A stretch of DNA of 64,000 nucleotides from Leptobrachium leishanense (Eukaryota; Chordata; Amphibia; Anura; Megophryidae): assembly GCA_009667805.1 (NCBI GenBank), contig CM019064.1, positions 382,244,549 to 382,308,548 on the forward strand, in the 5' to 3' direction. Of the stretch, positions 35,191 to 47,535 are shown one piece after another (the stretch's first letter is position 1; each line of letters begins with the position of its first letter). Made by a program: the position numbers and the translations under genes. Below the pieces are notes generated by a model. The model saw only the letters and a list, made by a program, of their open reading frames with translations. It had not been told where the DNA came from and ran no database searches.

Positions 35191-35761
35191 GGGCTCTATT
35201 ATGCTCTTAGCGTTAAAAAGTGGGTGCAAGGGAGAAAAAACTGTACCCACAGTTTTCCCCCTTGCGCCCGTGTTTTAACGCTGGATTACAATGCAGGCGC
35301 CAAAAATGCTGCCTGCATTGTTTCCAAGCGTAAAATTCCGGGATGCTTGCGGCAGGGCTAAGCGCAGCCATGAGCATCCACTCGCTGGAGTCCATAGAAC
35401 TCCATTGAGTTCCTCCCTGCCGGTCACGTGACCAGCCGGATCTCGCCTCGCGAGATCCGGCCGGTTGGCGTAAGGATATGCAGGGAAAGACTGGGGGGAC
35501 TTTTTCCCCCAGTCTTTCCCTGCTCCCGCCGTCCAGAGGAGGCAAGCAGAGCCACGGTGTCTCGACGCGGGACAGAGAGTGAGTATGTGCTTTTTTTTAA
35601 ACAAAAATTTAAGGCTGGTGTTAACGGATTCCGCTGCTGCAGAATCCGTTAACACCAAGTCCTAGCTCTGGTTACTGATTAACACTTTGTGAATACCGCG
35701 GCAAACGTTAATGCTCAGGCAGTTGAGCGTTAATGTTTGCGTATACAATGTAATAGTGCCC
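35191..35761. mobile_element. Harbinger-like MITE, GGGCTCTATTA family, copy B1
   Basis: Left end GGGCTCTATTATGCTC, right end ACAATGTAATAGTGCCC, flanked by TAA on both sides (35188-35190 and 35762-35764). The 571 bp body contains palindromes including the GCGTTAAAAAG...CGTTTTAACGC pair. The 3 bp TSD points to PIF/Harbinger, although the TIR differs from the other two families here. Confidence 0.8.
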
Positions 35762-35910
35762 TAACTGTACAGTGGCAATTATCTCTCAAGTGCACTTTAG
35801 GAATAGAATTATTTGACACTTTATTAAAAAGACTTATTTACAACAATATTTGCAAAGGGTGTCACAGGCAATCATTGACAATTAAGAGGACCTCATGGGA
35901 GACTATTAGG

Positions 35911-36056
35911 TCTAATCAAAGAAAGGTAAAATTCAGGAGAATTGGCAGGAGATTCTAGGTCAAAATAGCCAAACCAGAAAAATTCTCCCATTTGGTCTAG
36001 ATTGTTTTCTTCTCCTGCCAATTCTCCAGAGTTTCTCCTTTCTCTAAATAACCCTG
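35911..36056. mobile_element. palindromic MITE, decayed left end
   Basis: Matches 3305-3482 and 14155-14285: CAAAGAAAGGTAAAATTCAG, the TAGGTCAAAATAGCC arm, and a right end CTCTAAATAACCCTG. The left terminus has lost the GGGTTATT word. Confidence 0.65.
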
Positions 36057-36131
36057 TATGTTAGAGTCTTGTGTAAACCAGGATCATGATCCATTTTTAG
36101 CCTTATGATATTGTGTTTCAATAAAAGCTTT

Positions 36132-38500
36132 GGGCTCTATTACGATGTTGGCGTTAAAAAGCGGGCGCAAAGGAGGAAAAACTGCACCCGTAGTTTTCCC
36201 CCTAGTGCCCGCGTTTTAACGCCACATCACAATGCAGGTGCAAACAATGCTGCCTGCATTGTTTGCGAGCTTTAAATTCAGGAATGCGTGCGGCAGCGCT
36301 GAGCGCATCCACTCGCTGGAGTCCATAGGACTCCATTGAGTTCTCCCATGGATGCCAGTCACATGACCAGCCGGATCTCGCCTCACGAGACCGGGCCGGT
36401 CGGCGTAGTGATCCACAGGGAGAGACTGGGGGACTTTTTCCCCCAGTCTTTCCCTGCTCCCGCCGGCTGGAGGAGACGAACAGAGCTGTGATCCTCTCCA
36501 CAGGACAGCGGGTGAATATATGCTTAACGGATTCCGCTTCTGCAGAAACTTAACACCAAGTCCTGGCTCTGGTTAACTTTTCGCTAACCAGAGCCGGACG
36601 TTAATTAGCGCTGGGACTTTGTAATCCAGCGCTAAGTATAGGGAGCGCAAAGTACAGTAACCTCGCGCTGAAAACCGCAAGGTACCAAACGCAAACAGTT
36701 TTTTTTTTTTTTTTATTCAAAATTTTTTTTGATGACGTAAATGGCCTCGCAGGGCCACAGTAAGTCATCGTGAAAGAAAGAAGGTTGGCCACGCAGGGCC
36801 ACAGCTTGTTAACTGCACACGCATAAGAAAAAGTAATCAGGAACCTTAAGTAGACATCAAAACGACATTGCGCGTAAACCGTAATATAATCAGCTGAAAT
36901 CATCCAATACAGAAAACAATAAACATCCCCAGTTAGGGGGGTCTCAGCGAGATATGTTAGCACAAAAATATAGATAATCAGCAACAAAGTTATCAAGGAT
37001 CTTTATAAAGGGGGAGGGGGCCAAAAAAAATTATAAAAAAAAAAAGGGGGTGGGGAAGTGGATTGTGGTGGGGGAAAAAATGGCAAAAGACCAAGAATGT
37101 GCCAACCCTGGCAGAATCCCGGGTGGCCGAAGCCCACGGGAGAAGGCCATGAGGGGGGTGAAAGGCACTAGGCCCGGGCACCTGGGGAGGTAAGCTACGT
37201 CCCACAGGGTATCCTGAAAACGCCAACTAAACAAAAATGGAGGGGGGGAGAGAAAGAGAGAAGAAAAAAAAATATATATATATTAATAGTAATCGCGGGG
37301 GGAATAGAAAATCAAATCAAATCTACTCATCGAGGGGGGGGGCTGAGAGTGTCCGCATACAAGGGGGGTGTCATCAGAAAAACCAGGTCTGCAGCACGAA
37401 GGAGAAAAGATGGGTGAGTAGACTGCTTCAGCCCGTGTCCAATGGAAAGGCCGCGCTCACAGGCCCAACAATTCGAGACATCCATCACTCCAGACCGCGG
37501 CCAAAGGCCTCAGCCCCCGCAGGTCCGCCATCCACCTGCAAGGCGCACGGCTCCAGCCGCGGCCGCATCGCAGCATAACTCTCAGTGCCTCCAGCACAGA
37601 AGAGGAAAGTTCCGGGCAGCGCCACCACCGAAGGCAGGGGTAGGTGCCTCAGGCCTCCGACAGACAACCCTCCTGAGGTCTGCCGCGGCTCTGTCGCAGT
37701 AAGTGTAGGTATAAGCATGGGGCATTGCGCAGGGTCCTCCAATTCTCCGCCGGTCTCCTCAGGTAGTAGCTCCTCGCCCCCACTCCGCTCCAGGAGCATG
37801 GCCTCCTCTCCTGTAATGTCATCCTGACAGCTGGTGGAGGATCCTTCCTCCAAGTCATCTTCACCCAGAGCCTCCGCCCGCCGACCGGTCCCCAGTACCG
37901 CCATCAGCTGGCGCCACGCACCACATGTCAGCGGTCTGTCGTCATCCCCGGGCAGCGACTCCAAACAGACCTCGAGGTCCTCCAGTACAGATCCCAGGGT
38001 CCTGACAAGGGGTGAGCCAGACAGCCGCCACCAGTCCGAGCCCCCTGCCGTTTCATGGACCGCCACAGCATTCGGGAGATGGGGGCCCTCCATCTCCACA
38101 GCTCGCAGCAGCCGCACACCCAGGCAAGGAGTCGATGTCTAGGCCCCAAGATGGCCGACAGGAGACCGCGCTCAGCAGGAAACGAAGGCCCCAGATGGTG
38201 TACTCTCGTCCGGGGGGGGGACAAAACGGACCCCGGACAGCTTGGTTCCGGTGGCTAGCCCCTAGGCACCTCAAAGTTAAAAATTTCTGCGGTAATAGTC
38301 AGCTAGAGGTCCCGAAGGGTAGCAGACGTGCCGAGCTCCACCAGAACACGTCCGCTCCCGATGGCAGCCAGCCACGCCCCCCCAAACGGGTTTTTTAACC
38401 CGTTTGAGTCTGGATTGTAATATGCGGTAAATACCACGGCAAACGTTAATGCTCACGCAGGTGAGCGTTTAACGTTTGCGTGTAGATTGTAATAGGGCCC
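36132..38500. mobile_element. Harbinger-like MITE, copy B2, split by an L1-like retrocopy
   Basis: Left GGGCTCTATTACGATG and right GATTGTAATAGGGCCC are inverse, flanked by TTT on both sides. The first 560 bases parallel B1 closely; the last 100 (from about 38400) parallel B1's right end. A retrocopy occupies 36699 to about 38396. Confidence 0.75.
36699..38396 (-). mobile_element. L1-like retrocopy without ORF2
   Basis: Read leftward it begins with a GC-rich leader (GGGGGGGCGTGGCTGGC near 38388), continues through GCCATCTTGGGGCC, and ends in AATAAA followed by a poly(A) tract (poly(T) at 36699-36714). A 210-codon frame (38117-37485) in the GC-rich part resembles nothing I know. No endonuclease or reverse-transcriptase motif is present, so it is an internally deleted L1, a non-autonomous derivative, or an unknown retrocopied transcript. 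CCAAACG occurs on both sides as a weak TSD. Confidence 0.5.
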
Positions 38501-39184
38501 TTTTTCTTTATCCATTGTCACTAGTTGAATCTGTGATCCAACTGATTCGTTTAGTGGGTCAGCTGTATTGCCAATAAGGGTTCATTACCCTAAATTCTCT
38601 GTAACCACCACTTTGTTACACTTATCCATCTTGTGGGTGTCATATTACCACTATTTCCATAGGGGATATCTACTATTGTCTAAACCAGGGTTCAGCTAGC
38701 CCTCTGCCAGAACAAAAGGAATACACCGGCTGGCAGAGACATTCAGACGGAAATAGGACAGCGCGCACAAATCAAGTGTTTGGCAAGTGGACCATAGTCT
38801 CTTGGCAGGAAGTTAGCATTGCGACATACATAGATGATGGTGGAGATGCAGAGGTACCAGGTGCACAAAAAAAGGTTAGAGATGGTTTCATTCACAATGT
38901 TATTAATAAATGAAACAGGAACTGATTTATTTTTACTTTACTCAGGGGAACTCTTTATGTCATAAAAAAATAACTTAAGGAATGAAAGTCATCCTGGAAT
39001 TGACGTCAGATAGTTCTTTCTAAGTATTTGTATTGTCCAAATGATGACTCATTACCTCTGTAGGTAGTATACGAATAACACAATGGTATTCAGTAAGGCG
39101 CCATGAGGAATGTGAAGCGAGGAGATTGTACTACTAATGAGCACACGTTTTCCTGTGATTCAGATTACTGATATTCGTTCAACA
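38501..39184. other. unrecognised intergenic sequence
   Basis: No feature recognised. Confidence 0.45.
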
Positions 39185-39192
39185 TATTAGAT

Positions 39193-39328
39193 CAGGGGTC
39201 TGAAACTCTGACCCCAAAGATGTTTATTGCCTACACTTCCCAGAATTCTTTGAATGCAGTAGGTGGCCAGAGAATCATGGGAGTTGAAGTTTAGAAACAT
39301 CTGGGGAGGGCAGAATTTGAGATCCCTG
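39193..39328. mobile_element. hAT-type MITE, 136 bp
   Basis: Left CAGGGGTCTGAAACTCTG, right GAATTTGAGATCCCTG. TATTAGAT and TTTTAGGT flank it (6 of 8 identical). The uninterrupted relative of 10928-11743. Confidence 0.7.
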
Positions 39329-39336
39329 TTTTAGGT

Positions 39337-39707
39337 GTTGTAACTGGGAAATTATTATTTCTGATGGTAGTTACACTTGGGAAATATAACCTGGAAAGCA
39401 AGTACCCCCTAGCAATCCTCCTTAACCACATGATTAAGCCCCTCATAAATGTCAACATCATGCATTTTATTTTTTGCAATAGTCCAAATTCATTAAAATT
39501 TTATATTTAATTAGTATTAGCCCACCAAACATATCCGTAGCATACATTTTCTGTCCATAATGGACATCGCTTTATTAAGCCACAGTATTTAGTCTTCCTC
39601 CTTCAGGTAGAATAAGTGCCTCCCATTATTCCTGTGTTTTTATGCAGTGAGAGGAAATTATTCCAAATCCTGATCTATCTCTGAATATGGTAACCTTTTG
39701 AAATATC
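39337..39707. other. unrecognised intergenic sequence
   Basis: No feature recognised. Confidence 0.45.
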
Positions 39708-39710
39708 TAT

Positions 39711-40789
39711 GGGCACTATCACCTGGTGTGAGCTAAAATGCCAATGCTACATGAAAAATCTAGCGCGAGCTGCTAAAATGTATCGCCTGACGACCCACCA
39801 CCTTGTTCGTGGTTGTCAGTGTACAAGATTCATTAGTGCACGCTAGGGAAATGCTAAGACCCGCGCCGAGACCCAGCGCTATTGCGGTTGTGTACAGGAT
39901 AGAACTGTTTTTCCCAGTGCAGAGTGCCGGGCCATACCTATCCCCTGCCCTCACAAGCTTGTTTAAATATGAACACATCCAGCGAAGACCCGTAACAACC
40001 TGCATTATTAAAATCCTCCAAGGTGGCCATATCATCCATGTTTATATGTACACATATATTAATTAAGGCTGATGGGCATTGCATTATAAATGCCACCCAG
40101 CAGCATGTAGAACCATTAAACTGCATTTAATAGATCCAAAATGAAGGCCAGGTGAGCGACAATAATTTCCCTGTTGCAGCATATAAATAATACATGTTTC
40201 AGGGCAAGAATTCTCCATGTGTCCCTTTAAACATGGTCCTAACCCTAATACTCAACTGCTTAATAACCCCCACCATAAAATGTTTAGAATTAGCCAATAT
40301 ATTAGATTTAGGATACATGTCATTAAAGGATACATTTATATCATAATAGAGCCTACTGCAACAGCAGCAACATTGCTGACCAGATCCATTACAATGGTGT
40401 ATGGGGCCAATGCTGCATTCCTTTCAATTGCCTGTTAATTTGGTGCAAGGACCTTTTTATTTTTTTTTCCTTGTCTGTCAGTTAACACCAGGGTTGAGCA
40501 GTAGGTAAATTTTTTTGACTAGCGTCCGCGTAGAAATTAATGCCGAGACCAAACGATCTGTTGGTTTTAATAGCGCAAGTGATCTCTAGCACTCCCCATG
40601 TTAAGTATAAGAAGTGGTAAGTACAGTAAGCTCACGCTACGAATCGCAAATTACCACATGCTAAGTGATTTTCTCAGTTTGTAGTGAGAGGCAAACGATC
40701 TGTTAGATTAGGCGCTAGACTGAATTTACCTGGCGCTAACGTGAAAACATGCTGATGCTAGGGCTAGCTCACACCAGGTGATAGTGCTC
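39711..40789. mobile_element. TIR element with 25 bp inverted ends, copy B3
   Basis: Left GGGCACTATCACCTGGTG then TGAGCTA; right TAGCTCACACCAGGTG then ATAGTGCTC: inverse with one mismatch over 25 bases. TAT flanks both sides (39708-39710 and 40790-40792). The 3 bp TSD and GGGC start suggest a relative of B1/B2. No coding sequence. Confidence 0.75.
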
Positions 40790-40792
40790 TAT

Positions 40793-41501
40793 GTGTCTTG
40801 TTTATGCTATCTGAAAAAGTGTCCCACTTAATGTAATTTACTCAAATTTTTAAGACCATTTGCTTTTTTTTGTATTCTTTAGTTTTGGCCTTTTACCTTC
40901 AAGGAGTGACAGTTCCTGTATCAAATCAGACAATCCAAAATGTATAACAATTGCCCTGATCTGAATATGTTTACTCTCTTTTCATTTTCTACAACAGAAA
41001 AATTAAAAAAAAAAAAACTTTTTATGTGTATAAAAATTTCAGGCTACAAACGCTCTTCTGCATGAAATGTATTACCTTTGGGGATGATAAAAGCACCATC
41101 GCCATATTAGACAATTAGAAAAATCAGGATAGGAGAACATTATGCTAGAAATATGTATCAGTGAGGAAATAGCTCAAGTGAATTACAAAGTTTTAAACTA
41201 GTTATTCATATTGCACATCTTGTTTTATAGAAACATTGGAATATGTTTGATAATTGCTCCCTGGAGTTAATGAAGATGTTCATTTCAAGCTATAATCAAA
41301 CATCGTTAGTCTGGAAATTAATGTTTTCCAAAACTTCAAAACAAACTGGAAATTATAAAAATTTGTATAAAATATTGCAAAACAAACTTAAAGATAATGT
41401 TACAGCTAATACACTGAATTTAGAATTATTTATACACACTGTACTGATGGCAGACTTAAATCCATACTCTCACGAAACCGTTTCGTAAGAATTTCCCCTA
41501 C
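40793..41501. other. unrecognised sequence with a 34 bp direct repeat
   Basis: No gene recognised. GTTTTATAGAAACATTGG and following bases (41222-41255) recur perfectly at 42713-42746. Confidence 0.5.
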
Positions 41502-41989
41502 GGCTAATGTCAGACGAGCGTTTTCTGAGCGCACTGTGCGTCCATGCACAACGGACGGACGTACTGACGGAAGATACTGCAGACACCAAACGATCCGTTT
41601 TTCTTGACGGACGTTGGAAAAAAAAAAGGAACTATGGGAAATAAAATTAATATGAAAAATTGTTAAAAATTGATACATGATATGAAACGCCATTTTGTGT
41701 GTCAAGGTGCTGGACGTCGCCAATGTGGTCCGTCTGACTTTGTTCCATCACACACACACACACACACACACACACAATGCTACGTGGGCGTGGTGCCCTC
41801 TGCGCATCCGTTCTAGCAGTTTTACATTCTTGCCTAACTTGCGTTCGTTTGCCACGTGCGTTGTGCATGCGCAGTTCGGTGCAGACGCACTTCGTATGTG
41901 GGTCTCTATTGCTCATGATTCTATGCTACGGCGGACGTTAAACTTTGCGGCAACACGGACGTGATCACTGCGTTTGTCTGACACGGGTC
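41502..41989. mobile_element. PIF/Harbinger-like MITE, GTCAGACGAACG family, copy A3
   Basis: Left GGCTAATGTCAGACGAGCG, right GCGTTTGTCTGACACGGGTC. Flanking bases TAC and TAA give an imperfect 3 bp TSD. The interior is the inverse of A1, apart from a (CA)n run at about 41749-41776. Confidence 0.75.
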
Positions 41990-41992
41990 TAA

Positions 41993-43058
41993 TTTGGGGC
42001 TTCGTGAAATTTATTCTCACCGCCCTAGCAATGCAGATTGGACTAACTCATTGGATTGTTTTATGTCCCCAACTTTAATCTGAAACTGTTTCATCGGGAT
42101 ACTGCAATGCCTCCTTAGGGTCATTGAGAAAACAGTTGCCCCATGAAGCCTAACCAAACAACAAACACGAGGAGACTCCTCATTCCCCGATTGGTCTCCA
42201 TGTTTAACCATTGTTTCTCTCCACGTCTTCTGAAGATGCCATTTTTTGATATAGAAAGACACTGAGTCAGTTATTCCCGATGAAAAACACACAAGGTTAC
42301 ATTTTGTGGCTTCAGTTCAGATGGATTTTGCTCAAACTATTCATGCACATGGAATAAAATTAAATGCAACCGAAAAATTCCAAATAGTGCATTGGCGCTA
42401 TAGGCTGTGGTCTAGTTTAGTGAATGTTATTTGTGAGTAAGAAATAGTGATAAGAATATCCATACAGTGGTGCCATATGACCAATATATAACTCTAAAAA
42501 TATTTATAATGATCCTGTGTTTGTCTAGTCTTCACATGGAATCTGTGCCTTGACAAAAATACAACATGAAAATACAAATAATAACACAATATTGTTACAA
42601 TTTATAAAAACCGAGACCGTGCTAAGAGTCATGACTATTTGGAGTAACACTACAGGCTAAAGGAACTCCGCTATAGTTTGTTGGAAGTTTGTCGCTAAAG
42701 GTTGATTTCATCGTTTTATAGAAACATTGGAATATGTTTGATAATTTCCTCTGGATTGTGTTTCTCAGATATAAAAAAGGGAAGGCGGGGGACACTTGGC
42801 TCAGTTGTTACCCAAAGCGAAGTGAATGAGTGGCGTAAAAAAATACCTTCTATAAGTAGATTCAGCATCTATAAAATCCTGATGTCATCACCACATCAGA
42901 CTGTCGTGTGTACAACTGCAAAGCAGGAGGACAGAGAATAAACTGATGGGAGGAGAAATGGAAAATAAAGACAGGAGATTTATGGACAAGCAACTTAGAA
43001 GCTGTTGAGTGGTGAGAACCTGACACTAGTCTAGTGGCCCCAGGCAAAAAGAGAAATA
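41993..43058. other. unrecognised intergenic sequence
   Basis: No gene recognised beyond the second 34 bp repeat copy at 42713-42746. Confidence 0.45.
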
Positions 43059-43257
43059 TGAATTTAAGGAAATCAAAGACAAAAATGGCCCAAAAAGAAG
43101 GGTCAAAAGTGTTATAGGCGCTGATGGTAATACACCGTATGTGAGAAGGTAGATTATGCAATTTGTGCAGCTCACTGTGGAGTGTATCCCTCACCCAATA
43201 TAGAATATAAGAACAAATATATACCGCAGTACATACAGGAGCGCAGATAAATATAAA

Positions 43258-44153
43258 CAGGGTTATCCAAAGAGATTCGAAAAGTCACCGCACGTTCGGT
43301 GACTTTTCGTTCTCTTCAATTCGGTCCTTTTGCCGATTGCATTTCGGTGACCCTGCGGTGTATTCAGCAAACACCACAGGGTCCCCGAATTGCAGGGAAA
43401 AGCTGCCGCAAACCTGACGAAAACTAACCGAATGCACGCTGAAAACAAGCAAAAACATCTGGATTAACCTTCGAAGAAGCCGAACAGGAGCCGAACAGGA
43501 GCCGAATCACACAGAGCCGAAGCAGCTGTGACGTAGAGGAGGCAGTGAATAAATTAGAAAAACCATTTGTATGAATCTGGGAAAATGAAACGCTGTTTGC
43601 AAAGAAACTACTGAGCGAAAATGTCTGAAATTTTCACAGGAGGTCCAGGGAATGATAATAAAGAGGGCTGTTACAAAAAAAATAAGCAAACTGAAAAAAA
43701 AATAAAAAAAATCGGACTTTTAAATTTTTTAAAAAAATTCAGAAAAATGCTTAAAGTATCCTAAAAAATCTATAAATAAAGAGACTTTTTGCTGCAGAAT
43801 TTTATAATGAACGGTTTATTAGATATTGAATTAAAACAGGAATATTTTTAACATTGAAGCCTATGGGATTCTCCTCAATTAACTTGCCAAATTAAACCAC
43901 CGAATGGCAGGGCATTAGGGGAACCTTTCACTGCTGGTTTGTGTTCTCTGAATAGCCGAAGCAGTGCTTTTCATGGGGATTTCACTGCCCTCGAACAGGC
44001 ACCGAACAGGCACCGTATGTGCAGGCAATTCGACAGGATTTGGCGAATTGCCTGCTCTCTGGATAGCCGAATGGCCAAGAAAGGTAACCGAACGCTGATT
44101 TTCAGCGTTCGGTTACCTTTCTCAAGCAATTCGAATCTCTTTGGATAACCCTG
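43258..44153. mobile_element. PIF/Harbinger-like element H6, inserted in PLE1
   Basis: Ends CAGGGTTATCCAAAGAG and CTTTGGATAACCCTG are inverse. The surrounding PLE sequence is continuous in PLE2-PLE3 (ACTTTATATTTATCTGCG near 49483-49500), so the empty site is visible. The target contains TAA, as expected, but the right junction has small changes. Confidence 0.88.
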
Positions 44154-45259
44154 ATAGTGTCCTCTTTGAATTTGCACTCTCAGGAATCTCCGGATAGAGT
44201 CTCTTAACACAGATAGTCCAGTTAGTTCTCCAGTGATGTAATGGAAAATACCGGAAATGGAAAAAGAGAAAAAAAATCGAGCAATATCGTTTGTACCATG
44301 CAAAAATAAAACAAGAGAATATAAAACTCACAAGATTGGAGCTGAATAGCTCAATTGAAGCGCAATCGAGTCTCTATGGGGGACTCCTCCCTATGATGAT
44401 GGAGCTTCTCGTTTCACCATTCACCTTGATCGAATGTTCCACGTGGTATAGACATCAAGTACCTCGGAAGAGACAATAATAGCGTAATCCCGTTTAGGGT
44501 AAAAAATTAAATGTACATCCAAATGGGGTACTCACATGTATCGGAACCTCCTGTGATAGGTGGTTCCGTATAGAAGGAGTGGACCACTTAAAGGGGGTCT
44601 TAGCCTTAATTCGGATGGATAAAAAATTCTTCCAGCAACAGATCAACGGACCCAAAAAAGGCGGTAATACAACTCCAAAATGAACGGAGATGTAAACAAA
44701 ATATATACAAGTGGAGAGGTAAAAATGCGGAAAAAGATTTATTTAAAACATATAAAAAGAATATAAAATCGAGACGCGTTTCCCTTACCAAAACTGTAAG
44801 CTTCCTCAGTCGAATGGTCGCCCACAGTAATATCTCCACATTTTATGTCCTCCATAAATTGATGCCGCCAAATTGTGGCGTGCGTTCCACTCAATGTTCA
44901 GCTGATTGCGTTCCACTTCTATCACTTCCGCATGCGCTACATCCGAGTCATCTCCACCTGCGTTCCACAGGGTACTGGCGCTTGCGTGCCAGTGGAGGTG
45001 AGTTGGATATGCGCACTTTGCACTCGCAATACATATAAAAGACTTCATCTGCATATCAACAAGAACAAATCGGATAAGTGTGATTCATCCGATTTATAAT
45101 ACCAATGAATGCAATAATACCTTCAAAAGAAAGCTATATATACATACTAAAATGATATAGCAAACGCCCAGAATGTGAGCGAAGCGGAATAGTTAAATAA
45201 ATAAGTAAATATGTGTGAAAGGGGTATAAAAGAAATGACCATATTGGATAGACAGTAAA
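44154..45259 (-). repeat. PLE1 LTR / 3' UTR
   Basis: Inverse of 48380-49496 and 53158-54275, following the endonuclease stop codon. Contains a hammerhead-like motif. Continues beyond the H6 insert into about 180 bp of the next unit's 5' UTR (43257-43077). Confidence 0.85.
44769..44813 (-). ncRNA. hammerhead ribozyme-like motif, PLE1 LTR
   Basis: Minus strand TCGA, CTGAGGA, a CTTAC/GTAAG stem, GAAA, CGCG (minimal stem III), TC, TCGA. Both TCGA words pair as stem I. The base pair next to the core in stem II is a mismatch, so catalytic activity is uncertain. Confidence 0.65.
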
Positions 45260-47535
45260 TTATTTCAAAAAATGATGGATCTCAAAATCAGCATTGAGGC
45301 CACCTGGGATGAGGGTGTCAAGTGTGTAAATCCACCTCATCTCAGTCATAATTAATTTTTTATTGAGGTCCTCACCCCTCCAATTACTTTTAACGGCCTC
45401 TATAGCAAAGAAATTAATATCTTTTACACTACCGCCATGAACTTCTCGGAAATGAAGAGACACACTATGTTTTTCATAACCTCTCACTATGTTGCACAAA
45501 TGTTCATTGATTCGTACATACATAGGTCTTGACGTTTGCCCTATGTAGTTCTTCCCACATGGGCATTTCAATAGATATACCACATTCTTGGAATGGCAGG
45601 TGATTAACTGCTGGATTTTGTATGTGGAATTGGTTCTGGATGCGACAAATTCAGAGATCGTTCTTTTTTTATTTGATGTTTTCCTACATGCGATACATTG
45701 ACCGCAGCCATAGAAACCAGCTGATATTCCAAATGGATTTCCAAGTGTTGATTTTTCCTCAACAATATGGTTTCTAACCAGTTGTCGTCCTGAGCTCTTT
45801 CCACCCCTATAAATGATGGAAGGTTTATCGGTCAGCAATGAATTAAGAATAGGGTCTCTTTTTAAAATGGACCAGTGTTTTATTATTGATTTCTTAATTT
45901 CTCTGTTGTAAACGTTATAGTCTAAGACAAAGGATGCATCATTTTCCTGAATGCTTGTTCGATGTTTTTTAGTCAGAAGAGTAGATCTATCCATTTGTAG
46001 TACGTCTTCCTTGATATTTTCAAGAACACACTTCTGATATCCCTTGTTGGCGAATTCATGTATTAGTTTTTGAGATTGCAACTGATAGTGTCTATCATCA
46101 GTGCAATTTCGGCGAACCCTAACCATTTCCCTTAGGGATGCCGTTAAGCCAAGGTGGATAGTGATCGCTTCTTTTGTCAATGTAACCATTGACATGGACG
46201 TCTTTGAAGTGGGTTTTGGTGCAAACCTTTCCATTATCTATAAATATGGTGAGATCAAGAAAGTCTATTGTGTCTTTACTGATGTTAGATTCTAATCTGA
46301 TACCAAATGAATTAGTATTCAGATACGCAAGAAAAAGCTCCAGCTCAACATGGCTGCCCTGCCACACGATCAAAATGTCGTCTATGTATCTACGGTAAAG
46401 GACGAGGCTACGCCCCCAGTCATGTCCGGCCCAAACCATAAGGTTTTCCCAATGGGCCATAAATAGATTTGCATAACTGGGGGCGAACCTCGTCCCATGG
46501 CCATACCATTTGTCTGTAGGTAGAAAGACCCATTATACCAAAAATAGTTGTTGGTCAATATAAGACGTATGCCCTCAATTATGAATTTGGTCTGATCCGA
46601 CTCAAAACCTCCTGAGTCTAAAAGAAAAGTCTCGGTGACTTTACATCCCACATTGTGAGGGATTATAGTATACAAGGAATTGACATCGCAAGTTGCCATA
46701 ATATAGTTGTCATTCCATTCAATCTTGTCCAAAAGACACAGTAACGACACTGTGTCCCTGAGATAGGCACGAGTCCCTACCACTATGGGCTGCAATAGTA
46801 GGTCAATATGTTCAGAGATCCTAGATGTTATTGAATTAATGCCCGACACTATAGGGCGGCCTGGGGGATTGATTTTGTTTTTATGTAGTTTAGGCAGATA
46901 ATATATGACCGGTATACGAGGATATTCAATTTTCAAATATTGGTATTCCCTCTCCTTAAGAATGCCCATATCCTTACCCCTCTGCAGATATTCAAAGAAT
47001 ACTTGTTTTATTCGGGCAGTGGGGTTACCAGGTAGCAGTTGGTAAGTATTAGAGTCACCCAGTAATCTGCTCATCTCTTGGTGGTACTGGTCAATATTTA
47101 AAACTACAACACACCCCCTTATCTGCGGGTTTGATGATAATATTGCTATCTTCTCGCAATTGTTTAAGTCCTACATGTATCCCTTTAGTTAAATTTTTAT
47201 GAAATTTGTTGTTATTCTTGGTCTCTAATTTCCTTATATCGGCATAGATCATTTGCTCGAATGTGTCTATCTCTTTAGAGACCATGTGACGAGGGTAGAA
47301 AGTTGACTTTTCTTTAAGTTCAGTATGTACATATGGATCTGATTGTAATTCCAATTGTCTCTCCAAAGGAGTTCTTGAGAAAAAACGTTTGAGACATCTT
47401 TTAAACCTTTGCAGGTCAATATATGTGTTGAAGGTGTTACCTCGATTAGTAGGGACAATTTGAGTCCTTTGGCCAATAGGTCAACTTGACCTTGAGTGAG
47501 TATTTGGCCACTAAGGTTAAAGATACCCCTGGATT
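45260..47535 (-). pseudogene. PLE1 reverse transcriptase and GIY-YIG endonuclease, frameshifted
   Basis: The same protein as in PLE3, broken into several frames. Visible are KPADKG near 47125, PGRPIVSGI near 46855, CDVNSLYT near 46680, YIDDIL near 46385, and the endonuclease with a CGQCIAC zinc-site motif and KNYIGQTSR near 45550. Compared with PLE3 there are small deletions near 47110, 46498 (GGGG to GGG) and 46128. The linker to the endonuclease (45665 region) is intact here but broken in PLE3, so the lesions are independent. Confidence 0.85.

Noticed and set aside
37485..38117. 210-codon frame as a host gene
   Set aside because: It sits inside a retrocopy with poly(A); GC-rich composition alone can keep it open.
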